From contig JAFUOJ010000022.1 in NCBI GenBank assembly GCA_017481945.1, positions 1 through 64,000 of the forward strand: a stretch of 64,000 nt of DNA, written 5' to 3'. The stretch is from Parabacteroides sp. Its GTDB lineage: Bacteria > Bacteroidota > Bacteroidia > Bacteroidales > Tannerellaceae. Shown piece after piece: positions 11,959 to 20,701 of this stretch; position 1 is the stretch's first letter, and the number at the start of each line of letters is the position of its first letter. A program made the translations under genes and the position numbers. The notes below the pieces were generated by a model, which made no database searches, had not been told where the DNA came from, and saw nothing but the letters and a program-made list of their open reading frames with translations.

Positions 11959-12501
11959 TTATTCTTTCTCTACTTGCATATAACCCAACTCAAGTGGTGT
12001 TTTACGTCCAAAAACTTTTACCATCACTTTAAGTTTCTTTTTCTCAGCATTGACCTCCTCGATCACACCTGTAAAACCATTAAAAGGTCCAAATGTAATT
12101 TTCACATTTTCCCCAACATAAAATTGGATATCTATATCGTCTTGTTGCTCTTGTAATTCATCAACCGTACCTAAGATACGGCTAACTTCAGCAGGACGTA
12201 ATGGAACAGGATTATCTGAACCACCTAAAAATCCAATTACATTAGGAATGTTTCTTAATCGATGAGCGACTTCTCCAACTAAAGCAGCCTCTACTAATAC
12301 ATATCCTGGAAGATAAGCTCTTTCTTTCATCACTTTTTTTCCGTTACGTATCGTAAAAGTCTTTTCAGTAGGAATTAAGACCTGTGACACAAATTCTCCT
12401 AAGTCAGTATTCTTTAACTCTGCCTCAAGATACTCTCTAACTTTATTCTCTTTACCACTAATGGCACGTAGAACATAAAATTTCTTTTGAATATCAGACA
12501 T
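11959..12501 (-). CDS. nusG: Transcription termination/antitermination protein NusG
   Basis: Transcription elongation factor of the Spt5/NusG family, 180 residues, which binds RNA polymerase and links it to Rho or to the ribosome. The N-terminal NGN domain ([20 protein letters not shown], then [15 protein letters not shown]) is followed by a C-terminal KOW domain ([21 protein letters not shown]). It sits 14 bases after secE, as in most bacteria. Confidence 0.97.
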   Translation of the reverse strand: MSDIQKKFYVLRAISGKENKVREYLEAELKNTDLGEFVSQVLIPTEKTFTIRNGKKVMKERAYLPGYVLVEAALVGEVAHRLRNIPNVIGFLGGSDNPVPLRPAEVSRILGTVDELQEQQDDIDIQFYVGENVKITFGPFNGFTGVIEEVNAEKKKLKVMVKVFGRKTPLELGYMQVEKE

Positions 12502-12515
12502 ACCTTAAAAACTGA

Positions 12516-12710
12516 TTAAAAGATTTTCTCATAAAAGAAACGCATCACGCCTTCAAAGCCTAAATCAATAACAAAGATTAATACTGCGATCATAAGGGAA
12601 GCAAACATAACAACCACAGCACTATTAGAAAGCTCTGTTCTAGAAGGCCAAGAAACTTTATATACAAGTTCGTTATAAGATTCCTTAATATAATTAATTA
12701 TCCTTTTCAT
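12516..12710 (-). CDS. secE: Preprotein translocase subunit SecE
   Basis: Single-span inner-membrane subunit of the SecYEG channel, 64 residues starting MKRIINYIKESYNELVYKV. The conserved SWPSRTEL motif at the membrane entry is followed by one hydrophobic helix (VVVMFASLMIAVLIFVIDL). The frame is open 16 codons further upstream, but that extension runs into the tRNA-Trp gene and resembles nothing, so I place the start at 12710. Confidence 0.95.
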   Translation of the reverse strand: MKRIINYIKESYNELVYKVSWPSRTELSNSAVVVMFASLMIAVLIFVIDLGFEGVMRFFYEKIF

Positions 12711-12728
12711 CGAATCTATAGATTTTAG

Positions 12729-12801
12729 CACGGAACGAGAGGCTCGAACTCCCGACACCTGGTTTTGGAGACCAGTGCTCTACCAACTGAGCTAGTTCCG
12801 T
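12729..12801 (-). tRNA. tRNA-Trp (CCA)
   Basis: Folds as a standard 73-base tRNA: acceptor ACGGAAC/GTTCCGT, D arm GCTC..GAGC, anticodon loop CTCCAAA with CCA, and T loop TTCGAGC. The discriminator is G and CCA is not encoded. It lies between tuf and secE, the usual place in many bacteria. Confidence 0.97.
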
Positions 12802-12803
12802 AA

Positions 12804-12829
12804 ATAGCTAGCCTAAAAGGGCTAGCTAT
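12804..12829 (-). other. Hairpin between tuf and tRNA-Trp
   Basis: ATAGCTAGCC (12804-12813) pairs perfectly with GGCTAGCTAT (12820-12829), 6-base loop, 14 bases after the tuf stop and 2 bases before the tRNA. There is only a weak TTT after it on the minus strand. It may be a processing signal or a leaky terminator. Confidence 0.55.
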
Positions 12830-12843
12830 AATCATATCATGAA

Positions 12844-14031
12844 TTAGTCTTCTAATTCTGTAATCTGACCAGCACCTACTGTACGACCACCTTCGCGGAT
12901 AGCGAAACGAAGACCCACATTACAAGCTACCGGATAAATCAATTCTACTTCAATTGAAACATTATCACCAGGCATTACCATTTCTGTTCCCTCAGGAAGA
13001 GTAATTTCACCAGTTACATCCAATGTACGAATATAGAACTGAGGACGATATTTATTATGGAACGGAGTATGACGACCACCTTCTTCTTTCTTCAAGATAT
13101 AAACTTCAGCTTTAAATCTTGAATGTTCTTTAACCTGACCCGGGTGGCAGATTACCATACCACGTTTAATTTCGTTCTTATCGATACCACGAAGCAACAA
13201 ACCAACATTATCACCAGCTTCACCCTGATCCAACAATTTACGGAACATTTCAACACCAGTAACAACAGATTTCTTACCATCTGCACCTAAACCGATAATC
13301 TGAATTTCGTCACCAACTTTAACAACACCTGTTTCGATACGACCTGTAGCAACAGTACCACGACCTGTAATAGAGAATACGTCTTCAACAGGCATCAAGA
13401 AAGGCTTATCAACTTCACGCGGAGGAAGAGGAATCCATGTATCACATGCATCCATCAATTCCATAATTTTTTCTTCCCACTGAGAATCACCATTCAATGC
13501 ACCAAGAGCAGAACCACGAATAATAGGAGTATTATCACCATCGAAATCATAGAATGAAAGCAATTCACGCATTTCCATTTCTACCAATTCCAACATTTCT
13601 TCGTCGTCAACCATATCACATTTATTCAAGAAAACGACTAACTTCGGAACGTTTACCTGACGAGCCAACAAGATATGTTCACGAGTCTGTGGCATAGGAC
13701 CATCAGTTGCAGCACAAACAATGATAGCACCATCCATCTGAGCAGCACCAGTTACCATGTTCTTTACGTAGTCAGCGTGACCCGGACAGTCAACGTGAGC
13801 ATAGTGACGGTTTGCAGTCTGATATTCTACGTGAGAAGTATTAATAGTAATACCTCTTTCTTTTTCTTCAGGAGCGTTATCAATAGAATCAAATGAACGC
13901 AATTCTGAAAGACCTCTCTTTGCCAACACTGTTGTAATAGCAGCTGTCAAAGTTGTTTTACCGTGGTCAACGTGACCAATCGTACCAATGTTCACATGTG
14001 GTTTCGATCTGTCAAATTTCTCTTTTGCCAT
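12844..14031 (-). CDS. tuf: Translation elongation factor Tu
   Basis: GTPase that delivers aminoacyl-tRNA to the ribosome, 395 residues. The nucleotide-binding motifs are all present: P-loop GHVDHGKT (19-26), DCPGH (81-85) and NKCD (136-139), followed by the beta-barrel domains 2 and 3. It sits between the four-tRNA cluster and tRNA-Trp, the same order as E. coli thrU-tyrU-glyT-thrT-tufB. It is the only tuf copy in this window. Confidence 0.99.
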   Translation of the reverse strand: MAKEKFDRSKPHVNIGTIGHVDHGKTTLTAAITTVLAKRGLSELRSFDSIDNAPEEKERGITINTSHVEYQTANRHYAHVDCPGHADYVKNMVTGAAQMDGAIIVCAATDGPMPQTREHILLARQVNVPKLVVFLNKCDMVDDEEMLELVEMEMRELLSFYDFDGDNTPIIRGSALGALNGDSQWEEKIMELMDACDTWIPLPPREVDKPFLMPVEDVFSITGRGTVATGRIETGVVKVGDEIQIIGLGADGKKSVVTGVEMFRKLLDQGEAGDNVGLLLRGIDKNEIKRGMVICHPGQVKEHSRFKAEVYILKKEEGGRHTPFHNKYRPQFYIRTLDVTGEITLPEGTEMVMPGDNVSIEVELIYPVACNVGLRFAIREGGRTVGAGQITELED

Positions 14032-14080
14032 AACTTAATTGTTCTTTATTTAATTAATGATCTATTCTTAATATTTTTTG

Positions 14081-14152
<72 letters not shown>

Positions 14153-14158
14153 AAATAG

Positions 14159-14231
14159 AGCGGAAGACGGGGCTCAAACCCGCGACCCTCAGCTTGGAAG
14201 GCTAATGCTCTATCAACTGAGCTACTTCCGC
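14159..14231 (-). tRNA. tRNA-Gly (TCC)
   Basis: 73-base tRNA with anticodon TCC in the loop CTTCCAA, acceptor GCGGAAG/CTTCCGC and T loop TTTGAGC. Only six bases separate it from tRNA-Thr(GGT). Confidence 0.97.
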
Positions 14232-14256
14232 AATTTTAATTACCAAAATGTAATCG

Positions 14257-14339
14257 TGGGCAGTGATGGATTCGAACCACCGAAGGCGAAAGCCAGCTGA
14301 GTTACAGTCAGCCCCATTTGGCCACTCTGGTAACTGCCC
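14257..14339 (-). tRNA. tRNA-Tyr (GTA)
   Basis: 83-base class II tRNA with a long variable arm, anticodon GTA in the loop CTGTAAC, acceptor GGGCAGT/ACTGCCC and discriminator A. The long variable arm and anticodon fix the identity. Confidence 0.97.
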
Positions 14340-14347
14340 CCATTTCG

Positions 14348-14421
14348 AGCCTCTTGTCGGATTCGAACCAACGACCCCGAGATTACAAATCACGTGCTCT
14401 GGCCAACTGAGCTAAAGAGGC
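14348..14421 (-). tRNA. tRNA-Thr (TGT)
   Basis: 74-base tRNA with anticodon TGT in the loop TTTGTAA, acceptor GCCTCTT/AAGAGGC and T loop TTCGAAT. First gene of the tRNA-tuf-rpo transcription unit. Confidence 0.97.
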
Positions 14422-14445
14422 TTATATTTGTTTTTCTTCAAAAAA

Positions 14446-14476
14446 CAGCCGTTTCGTCGCCATGGCGAAACGGCTG
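14446..14476 (-). terminator. Terminator of the rpsU-xerC-hpf unit
   Basis: CAGCCGTTTCG (14446-14456) pairs with CGAAACGGCTG (14466-14476); the loop can extend the stem (TCGCC/GGCGA). The minus strand continues GTTTTTTGAAG. It lies 49 bases after the hpf stop, and its right arm touches the promoter of the next operon. Confidence 0.9.
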
Positions 14477-14507
14477 CAAATTTAGGTATTATTTCTTACA
14501 TACCAAA
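14476..14507 (-). promoter_or_regulatory. Promoter of the tRNA-tuf-rpo operon
   Basis: On the minus strand TTTGG (14503-14507), 18 bases, then TAAATTTGC (14476-14484), a full match to the Bacteroidota consensus. Transcription should begin near 14469, inside the hairpin that ends the upstream unit, about 48 bases before tRNA-Thr(TGT). Confidence 0.8.
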
Positions 14508-14524
14508 TTTATCTACCGTTTTTT

Positions 14525-14824
14525 TTATTTAGCTCTTATTTTTTCCTTGAATTTAACCAATTGTTTCTCTAAAGCTTCAACACATTCATCGATAGATTCT
14601 TCAAATGTATCATTCACTTTTTCCGCAAAACAATCTCCATTTTTAATTTTCAGTCGAATAGACGCTTCTTTATTTTTTGCAGTTTCAGGTTTTACGACCT
14701 TCAATATCACTTCTGCCAATATTATACCATCAAAATATTGCTCTAACTTAGCAACTTTTTTCTGAATAAACGCTTCTAACTGAGCCGTAGCGTCAAAATG
14801 GATCGCTTGAATTCTAATGTCCAT
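14525..14824 (-). CDS. hpf: Ribosome hibernation promoting factor (HPF/YfiA family)
   Basis: Short-form member of the HPF/RaiA family, 99 residues, which binds the small ribosomal subunit in stationary phase and blocks the mRNA and tRNA sites. The beta-alpha-beta-beta-beta-alpha fold is recognisable from MDIRIQAIHFDATAQLEAFI, the AEVILKV strand and the acidic-basic C-terminal helix (ESIDECVEALEKQLVKFKEK). It lacks the extra C-terminal dimerisation domain of long HPF. It starts 2 bases after xerC ends, so the two are cotranscribed. Confidence 0.9.
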   Translation of the reverse strand: MDIRIQAIHFDATAQLEAFIQKKVAKLEQYFDGIILAEVILKVVKPETAKNKEASIRLKIKNGDCFAEKVNDTFEESIDECVEALEKQLVKFKEKIRAK

Positions 14825-14826
14825 AA

Positions 14827-15729
14827 TTAACCTCCTTCTTTTTGTGCTCTTGGATGAGCATGATACACTTTTTTTAATTCCTCAAAGGTTGTATGTGTAT
14901 AAATACTGGTAGAAGATAAACTACTATGTCCGAGTAATTCTTTCACAGCACTCAACTCCGCACCATTATTTAGCATACTTGTCGCAAATGAATGTCTCAA
15001 AACATGAGGGCTACATTTCACCAACGTTGGTATCTCGGATAAATTCTTTTTTACTATTGTATAAAGAATTTCAGGCGACAATGATTTCCCATTCTTTCGA
15101 ACAAAAAAAGATTCACATCCTACTCCAACCTCATCATTTCGAACATTTATATATGCAAGCATTAAGTCCTTTAATTTCTCAGCAAAAGGAATCAACCGCT
15201 GTTTATTTCGTTTACCGGTGACTCTAATTTTCATATCATTATAATCCACATCTACATCTCGTAAATTAACTAATTCCGAGCGACGCATACCTGTATCATA
15301 AAGCATTTCTAAAATTAGACGATCCCTCACACCTTCAAAATCCTCATTAAACCCATGTCCATCTAACAAAGACTCCATATCACCATCTTTCACAAAAGAA
15401 GGTAATGGCTTTTTTGTTTTAGGACCAGTCACAAACCGTAATGGATTCACAGAAACAAATCCCTGCTTTGTAAGGAATTTAAAAAAAGATTTCAAAGAAC
15501 TTAATTTCCGGTTAACTGATACTGCCGAAATTTTATTATCTAACAAATAGACAATCCAATTTCTCACAATGTCTGTATCAACCTCTTCCGATTCGAATAC
15601 GCCTTCTTTTTTTTCTTTTACAAAATCTTCAAACTGCTGCAAATCTTTTGAATAAGCACCAACTGTATAATTGGAATAATTCCGCTCATACCGAAGATAA
15701 TCTAAAAACGAATTAATATGCGTATTCAC
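14827..15729 (-). CDS. xerC: Tyrosine recombinase XerC/XerD family
   Basis: Site-specific recombinase, 300 residues, with an N-terminal SAM-like core-binding domain (about 1-90) and a C-terminal catalytic domain. The full catalytic set is visible: R149 (TGMRRSEL), K173, H242 and R245 (HVLRH), H268 (LGHSS) and nucleophile Y277. Length and a housekeeping neighbourhood (rpsU before, hpf after) point to the chromosome dimer resolution enzyme rather than a transposon integrase. XerC versus XerD cannot be told from sequence alone. Confidence 0.88.
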   Translation of the reverse strand: MNTHINSFLDYLRYERNYSNYTVGAYSKDLQQFEDFVKEKKEGVFESEEVDTDIVRNWIVYLLDNKISAVSVNRKLSSLKSFFKFLTKQGFVSVNPLRFVTGPKTKKPLPSFVKDGDMESLLDGHGFNEDFEGVRDRLILEMLYDTGMRRSELVNLRDVDVDYNDMKIRVTGKRNKQRLIPFAEKLKDLMLAYINVRNDEVGVGCESFFVRKNGKSLSPEILYTIVKKNLSEIPTLVKCSPHVLRHSFATSMLNNGAELSAVKELLGHSSLSSTSIYTHTTFEELKKVYHAHPRAQKEGG

Positions 15730-15802
15730 GCTGCTTTAATTTTGCAACGAATATAGAAATAAGAATTCAAAAAAACAAGCTTAGTAGATAGATTTTGTAT
15801 TT

Positions 15803-15994
15803 TTATTCTTCTACCTGCTGCAAATGCTGAACGTAAATTGCACGCATAGTTTGTTTTCTCTTTGCTACAGAGGGTTTTTCGAAAGCCTGACGGTTTCTTA
15901 ATTCTTTTACCACACCTGTTTTTTCAAACTTTCTCTTAAATTTCTTCAGCGCTTTTTCAATGTTTTCGCCTTCTTTTAATGGAACTACGATCAT
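15803..15994 (-). CDS. rpsU: 30S ribosomal protein S21
   Basis: Small basic ribosomal protein, 63 residues, near the anti-Shine-Dalgarno end of 16S rRNA. The family pattern is clear: VPLKEGENIEKALKKFKRKF, then RNRQAFEKPSVAKR. First gene of the rpsU-xerC-hpf unit, with a strong consensus promoter 50-80 bases upstream. Confidence 0.97.
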   Translation of the reverse strand: MIVVPLKEGENIEKALKKFKRKFEKTGVVKELRNRQAFEKPSVAKRKQTMRAIYVQHLQQVEE

Positions 15995-16042
15995 AATTTA
16001 ATTTATTATATTGTTTAATTACTCTAATCCATAAATCGGGCA

Positions 16043-16074
16043 GCAAAATTACTGATTGTTTCGGGATTAGCAAA
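16043..16074 (-). promoter_or_regulatory. Promoter of rpsU-xerC-hpf
   Basis: Minus strand TTTGC (16070-16074), 18 bases, TAATTTTGC (16043-16051): a complete match to both Bacteroidota promoter elements, 49 bases before the rpsU start. Confidence 0.8.
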
Positions 16075-16102
16075 ACTTTCTCAAAAATATTTTCACAAAC
16101 AA

Positions 16103-17161
16103 TTATTCATATAAACCTTCAAAAGGAGGATAAATGATCTTTTTTTCTGTAATAATTGCTGTTATTAATTCATGGGATGTTACATCAAAGGCAGGATTAT
16201 AAACTTTCACCTTTTCAGGAGCCATTTTTGAAACATACCACATATCCGTTACCTCTTCAGGACTTCTCTCTTCAATCACAATGGAGTCCCCATTCGGACA
16301 AGACAAATCAATTGTAGATGTAGGTCCTAATACATAAAAAGGAATACCGTAATGATAAGCTAAAATCGCTACTCCCGAAGTTCCAATCTTATTAGCCACA
16401 TCCCCATTCGCTGCAATCCGATCACACCCAACGACAACTGCCTGTACCCAACCTTTTTGCATAACCACAGAAGCCATATTATCACAAATCAAAGTAACAT
16501 CCACTCCTGCTTTTTGCAATTCATAAGCCGTTAAACGCGCTCCCTGTAACAAAGGACGTGTTTCATCCGCAAAAACTTTAAAATGATACCCACGTTCTTC
16601 CCCTAAATAGATAGGAGCCAAAGCCGTTCCATACTCAGACACCGCTAAATGTCCAGCATTGCAATGCGTCAAAAGTCCCATTCCCGGTCGAAGCAATGAA
16701 AGGCAATTCTCCCCTATCCGACGGCAAGCTGCTGCATCTTCTGCCCGAATTGCTTCCGCCTCCTTATATAATTTATGTAATATATCAGATCTATCAAATT
16801 GAGGAGCTGAAGAAAAACGACATACGACCTTCTCCATCCGATTCAAAGCAGCCTCTAAATTCACTGCAGTAGGACGGGCTGACGCTAAATAGTTTTTTAC
16901 TCGACTAAACTCTTGGTAAAATTCTTCATAAGTAGTTGCTGCAATCTGCTTACTACATATATAAATACCATAAGCAGCAGTAATACCAATGGCAGGGGCT
17001 CCTCGTACCTTTAATCTATAAATCGCTTCCCAAATTTCCTCAGCCGAAGACAACGAAATATATGTTTCACTTCCCGGCAAACGGGTTTGGTCTAAAATAA
17101 CCACTGCATTCGTTTCCTCATTCAATCGAACGGTCTTTAAATCTGCTATACTTCTATTCAT
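16103..17161 (-). CDS. mtnA: S-methyl-5-thioribose-1-phosphate isomerase
   Basis: Isomerase of the methionine salvage (methylthioadenosine) pathway, converting methylthioribose-1-phosphate to the ribulose form; it is related to eIF2B subunits. The start at 17161 (MNRSIADLKTVRL, 352 residues) fits the family; the frame is open 50 codons further upstream but that part is hydrophobic and unrelated. Visible motifs are RGAPAIGITAAYG, the catalytic cysteine in THCNAG and the aspartate in VVGCDRIAANGD. No other methionine salvage gene lies in the window, so the product may feed another route. Confidence 0.9.
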   Translation of the reverse strand: MNRSIADLKTVRLNEETNAVVILDQTRLPGSETYISLSSAEEIWEAIYRLKVRGAPAIGITAAYGIYICSKQIAATTYEEFYQEFSRVKNYLASARPTAVNLEAALNRMEKVVCRFSSAPQFDRSDILHKLYKEAEAIRAEDAAACRRIGENCLSLLRPGMGLLTHCNAGHLAVSEYGTALAPIYLGEERGYHFKVFADETRPLLQGARLTAYELQKAGVDVTLICDNMASVVMQKGWVQAVVVGCDRIAANGDVANKIGTSGVAILAYHYGIPFYVLGPTSTIDLSCPNGDSIVIEERSPEEVTDMWYVSKMAPEKVKVYNPAFDVTSHELITAIITEKKIIYPPFEGLYE

Positions 17162-17181
17162 AATGTCATTTAACAAGGCGG

Positions 17182-17190
17182 GCAAATGTA
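17182..17190 (-). promoter_or_regulatory. -7 box candidate for mtnA
   Basis: TACATTTGC on the minus strand, 20 bases before the mtnA start. No convincing -33 element at the usual distance. Confidence 0.4.
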
Positions 17191-17244
17191 AGCAATTATC
17201 AGGAAAAAAGATAAATAGAAATAGGTATATTATTCCCAAATTCA

Positions 17245-17252
17245 TAACTTTG
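17245..17252 (+). promoter_or_regulatory. -7 box candidate for the aminopeptidase P gene
   Basis: TAACTTTG, 30 bases before the start at 17283; no clear -33 element. Together with the mtnA box it makes a divergent promoter region of about 120 bases. Confidence 0.45.
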
Positions 17253-17282
17253 CCATAGCAACTTAAAACAATAAAGTAAGAA

Positions 17283-19073
17283 ATGAAAACAAATATTCCT
17301 GAACGTATCACCGCCTTAAGAGAGGCAATGATACAACATAAAATCGATGCTTATATAATTCCAACCTCTGATCCTCACATGAGCGAATATCCGGCCGACT
17401 GTTGGAAGTATCGTGAATGGATCTCCGGCTTTACGGGGTCTGCCGGCACTGTTGTAGTCACTGCCAACAAAGCGGGATTATGGACGGACTCTCGTTACTT
17501 TCTACAAGCAGCGAGCCAATTAGAAGGAAGCGGTATAGAGCTTTATAAAATGATGTTACCCGAGACTCCCTCTATTTCCGACTTCCTGAAGTATGAATTA
17601 AAGCCAGGTGACACCGTAGGATTGAATGGCGAAACCTATAGTATCACTGAGGCACAAGCTTTAGAAAGAACTTTAGCCGAAAAAGAGATTCTTTTAAACA
17701 CAAATGCTCCTCTTATAGATTCTTTATGGAAAGAACGCCCCGCTATTCCTGACGCTCCCATGTTTGAAATGCCGATTGAACTCAGTGGAAAGTCTGTAGA
17801 AGACAAACTCATTGAGATCAACCAAATGTTACACAAAGCCGGAGCCGATTGTACCATTCTTTCCGCTTTAGATGAGGTCGCTTGGACATTCAATATCCGA
17901 GGTACAGACGTTACTTACAACCCGGTAGTCATCAGTTACGCATTTATCTCAGAAAAAGAGAGTGTTCTGTTTGTCAATCCCAAGAAATTGCCTACTGAAA
18001 TTGCCGAACATCTCCAAAAAGAGGGTGTTACACTTGCTGACTACGGCATGTTAACCACCTATCTCTCTCGCTTACCCGAACGTACACGTGTTTTCATTGA
18101 CGGGAAGCGTACTAACGTTGCTATATACAATGCTCTACCTAAGAGCAGTATCCTAATCGAAGGTATTTCTCCTGCTAATCATCTGAAAAGTATCAAAAAC
18201 GATACTGAGATAAAAGGTTTCCGCAACGCAGTATTAAAAGACGGTATTGCCATGACCAAATTTTTTTTCTGGTTAGAGAAATCATTGAAAGCAGGTGAGA
18301 AAGTAACAGAATTAGGTGCAGCTGCCAAGCTTACCGCCTTACGTGCCGAACAACCGCAATACGTAATGGATAGTTTCGCAAGCATTTCCAGCTACGGGCC
18401 CCACGGTGCAATCGTTCATTACTCTCCGACTCCCGAAACGGATGTCGAGTTAAAGACTGATAGCCTCTATTTATTGGACTCAGGAGCACAATACTTAGAC
18501 GGGACCACCGATATTACCCGTACAATTGCTCTTTGCGACGTTCCAACCGAGCAGATGAAAAAAGATTTCACCCGCGCTTTGAAAGGAACTATCGGCATTG
18601 CCAAATGTAAGTTCCCTGCAGGCATACGCGGCTGTCTTATCGACGCTTTCGCACGCAAAGCTCTTTGGGACGCTGGTATTAATTATCTTCATGGTACCTG
18701 TCACGGCATTGGTCATTGCCTCAACGTTCACGAAGGACCGCAAAGCATTCGTATGGAAGAGAATCCGGTTATTTTAGAGCCCGGTATGGTGATGAGTGAC
18801 GAGCCGGCGATGTATCGACCGGGAGAATACGGCATTCGTACGGAGAATATGGTTTTGATTCGCGAAGATAGCGAAACCGAATTCGGTAAATTCCTCGGTT
18901 TCGAGACACTTACGCTCTGTTATATTGATACCAAGTTGGTTATTCCATCCATGTTATCAGTACGTGAGCACGCTTGGCTAAATAAATACCACCAAATGGT
19001 ATATGATTTGATCAGCCCGCATTTGAATGAAGAAGAAAAAGCTTGGTTAAAAGAAAAAACAGCAGAAATCTAA
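17283..19073 (+). CDS. pepP: Xaa-Pro aminopeptidase (M24B family, long form)
   Basis: Metallopeptidase that removes N-terminal residues preceding proline, 596 residues, the three-domain long form also seen in eukaryotic cytosolic aminopeptidase P. Two creatinase-type N-terminal domains (about 1-310) precede the pita-bread catalytic domain. All five metal ligands are present: D399 and D410 (LLDSGAQYLDGTTD), H478 (HGIGH), E507 (SDEPAMY) and E521 (RTENM). There is no signal peptide, so it acts in the cytoplasm. The next gene follows after 8 bases and is probably cotranscribed. Confidence 0.95.
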   Translation: MKTNIPERITALREAMIQHKIDAYIIPTSDPHMSEYPADCWKYREWISGFTGSAGTVVVTANKAGLWTDSRYFLQAASQLEGSGIELYKMMLPETPSISDFLKYELKPGDTVGLNGETYSITEAQALERTLAEKEILLNTNAPLIDSLWKERPAIPDAPMFEMPIELSGKSVEDKLIEINQMLHKAGADCTILSALDEVAWTFNIRGTDVTYNPVVISYAFISEKESVLFVNPKKLPTEIAEHLQKEGVTLADYGMLTTYLSRLPERTRVFIDGKRTNVAIYNALPKSSILIEGISPANHLKSIKNDTEIKGFRNAVLKDGIAMTKFFFWLEKSLKAGEKVTELGAAAKLTALRAEQPQYVMDSFASISSYGPHGAIVHYSPTPETDVELKTDSLYLLDSGAQYLDGTTDITRTIALCDVPTEQMKKDFTRALKGTIGIAKCKFPAGIRGCLIDAFARKALWDAGINYLHGTCHGIGHCLNVHEGPQSIRMEENPVILEPGMVMSDEPAMYRPGEYGIRTENMVLIREDSETEFGKFLGFETLTLCYIDTKLVIPSMLSVREHAWLNKYHQMVYDLISPHLNEEEKAWLKEKTAEI

Positions 19074-19081
19074 CATAAATC

Positions 19082-19597
19082 ATGGCATTAATTAAATCAG
19101 TAAGAGGATTTACTCCTCAAATCGGAAAAGATACCTTTTTAGCCGAGAACGCAACCATTATTGGCGACGTGCAAATCGGCGAAGGCTGTAGCATTTGGTT
19201 CGGAACCGTACTTCGAGGCGATGTAAATTCCATCCGAATTGGCAATGGCGTCAATATACAGGATGGTTCCGTGCTACATACCTTATATGAGAAGTCTACC
19301 ATCGAGATTGGAGACGACGTTTCCATCGGTCACAACGTGACAATCCATGGGGCCAAAGTCTGCAACGGGGCTCTCATCGGTATGGGTTCTGTCGTATTGG
19401 ACCATGCCGTCATTGGCGAGGGTGCAATCGTCGCTGCCGGTTCCGTAGTCCTCAGTAAAACAATTGTAGAGCCCGGTAGCATTTACGCAGGCGTTCCCGC
19501 CAAGTTTGTAAAGAAGGTTGATCCGGAGCAGGCAAAAGAAATCAATCAGAAAATCGCTAAAAACTATCACATGTATGCCTCTTGGTATCAAGAATAG
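19082..19597 (+). CDS. Gamma carbonic anhydrase family protein
   Basis: Left-handed beta-helix protein of 171 residues made of hexapeptide repeats (for example IIGDVQIGEGCSIWFGTVLRG). The metal-binding histidines of the gamma carbonic anhydrase family are in place (SVLH, IGHN, IHGA). Relatives such as YrdA often show little or no carbonic anhydrase activity, so the enzyme activity is uncertain. It follows the aminopeptidase gene by 8 bases and a clear terminator comes after it. Confidence 0.88.
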   Translation: MALIKSVRGFTPQIGKDTFLAENATIIGDVQIGEGCSIWFGTVLRGDVNSIRIGNGVNIQDGSVLHTLYEKSTIEIGDDVSIGHNVTIHGAKVCNGALIGMGSVVLDHAVIGEGAIVAAGSVVLSKTIVEPGSIYAGVPAKFVKKVDPEQAKEINQKIAKNYHMYASWYQE

Positions 19598-19615
19598 GCA
19601 TTTTCATTCTCACAA

Positions 19616-19654
19616 AAGGGGCACTTAACCGTATCATTAAGTGCCCCTTCTTTT
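19616..19654 (+). terminator. Terminator after the gamma carbonic anhydrase gene
   Basis: AAGGGGCACTTAA (19616-19628) pairs perfectly with TTAAGTGCCCCTT (19637-19649), followed by CTTTTT. The converging mscS-like gene ends 50 bases beyond and may share it. Confidence 0.92.
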
Positions 19655-19703
19655 TAAACTATGCCTCTATCTTTGTTTCAGAGCTTTGCCGCTTTCATAT
19701 TTC

Positions 19704-20540
19704 CTACTTTGCTTGATGTACAGTAAGCTGTGGGAATGGGAATTCGATTCCGGTAGCATTGAATGCCTCATACACCGTCTTGTTCATGTCAAAGAAGACA
19801 TCCCAATAGTCCGCACTGTCCACCCAAACGCGAACAACGATATTCACGCTGCTATCCGCCAACGCGTTTAACGCAATGAAAGGTGCCGGAGTCTTCTTTA
19901 CACGCATGTCACACGCTAAGAGGGCTTCAATCACCTGTTTCACCTTGTCAAAGTCTGCTCCATAGCTTACGTTGAAGGTCCAATCCACGCGACGTTCCGT
20001 CTGCGTACTGTAATTCGTCACCGTACCACTGCTCAAAGCGCCATTCGGAACATAAACCACCTTATTATCCGGCGTTTTTAGGATTGTATGGAAGATTTGG
20101 ATTTCACTCACGGTACCGCCCGTACCTTGCGCCTCTACATAGTCCCCAACCTTGAACGGTTTGAACAAAAGAATGATCAGACCTCCTGCGAAATTGGACA
20201 GATTTCCGCTTAACGCCATACCAACAGCCACACCGGCAGACGCTAACAGAGCTGCAAACGATGTAGTCTGTACGCCCAACGCCCCAACAACGGATACAAT
20301 CAACAGAATGGTCAATCCCACATTTACCAAACTTCCTACGAAGGATTTAACCGACGGTTCCACGTTGCGTTTTGCCAAAAGACTCTTTACAAGCTTGTTC
20401 ACCAGATTGATCAAAAAACGTCCAACGATGAAAACCAACAATGCTTTGAGCAAAGTCCAACCTAACTCTGAGCCATGCTGTACCAAGGAAGCGATTACCT
20501 TGTCTGCACTACTCGAAAAATCAAATGATAAAATTGTCAT
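19704..20540 (-). CDS. mscS: Small-conductance mechanosensitive channel (MscS family)
   Basis: Inner-membrane channel that opens under hypo-osmotic stress, 278 residues. Three hydrophobic segments in the first 130 residues lead into the pore-lining helix (GVAVGMALSGNLSNFAGG), then the MscS beta-domain signature (FKPFKVGDYVEAQGTGGTVSEI) and the cytoplasmic C-terminal vestibule. Length is close to the 286 residues of E. coli MscS. Confidence 0.95.
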   Translation of the reverse strand: MTILSFDFSSSADKVIASLVQHGSELGWTLLKALLVFIVGRFLINLVNKLVKSLLAKRNVEPSVKSFVGSLVNVGLTILLIVSVVGALGVQTTSFAALLASAGVAVGMALSGNLSNFAGGLIILLFKPFKVGDYVEAQGTGGTVSEIQIFHTILKTPDNKVVYVPNGALSSGTVTNYSTQTERRVDWTFNVSYGADFDKVKQVIEALLACDMRVKKTPAPFIALNALADSSVNIVVRVWVDSADYWDVFFDMNKTVYEAFNATGIEFPFPQLTVHQAK

Positions 20541-20612
20541 AATAATTACGATTTATAAATGATACTTTTTTAAGTCAACTTCAAGAGATTCAAAAAGTAT
20601 TAGAATTTGTGA

Positions 20613-20620
20613 CAAAGGTA
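20613..20620 (-). promoter_or_regulatory. -7 box candidate for the mscS-like gene
   Basis: TACCTTTG on the minus strand about 72 bases before the start. No good -33 element is visible. Confidence 0.4.
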
Positions 20621-20633
20621 AAAAGTTTTTTTA

Positions 20634-20669
20634 TTTGATTAAATAACCAATTTAATTACGTAGATTTGC
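20634..20669 (+). promoter_or_regulatory. Promoter candidate for the TPR gene
   Basis: TTTG (20634-20637) and TAGATTTGC (20661-20669) with a spacer a little longer than usual, 32 bases before the start at 20702. Confidence 0.55.
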
Positions 20670-20701
20670 AGCCGAAAAATTAAAAACATAAACAATAGAG
20701 A

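Noticed and set aside
12711..12758. N-terminal extension of secE
   Set aside because: It lies mostly within tRNA-Trp and has no SecE similarity.
14202..14393. ORFs across the tRNA cluster
   Set aside because: They are translations of tRNA-Gly and tRNA-Tyr sequence.
14827..15729. Mobile-element integrase
   Set aside because: The recombinase sits in a housekeeping operon beside rpsU and hpf, with no attachment repeats, and has XerC/D length.
17162..17311. Fifty-residue hydrophobic extension of mtnA
   Set aside because: It covers the divergent promoter region, overlaps the aminopeptidase gene start and is unlike MtnA N-termini.
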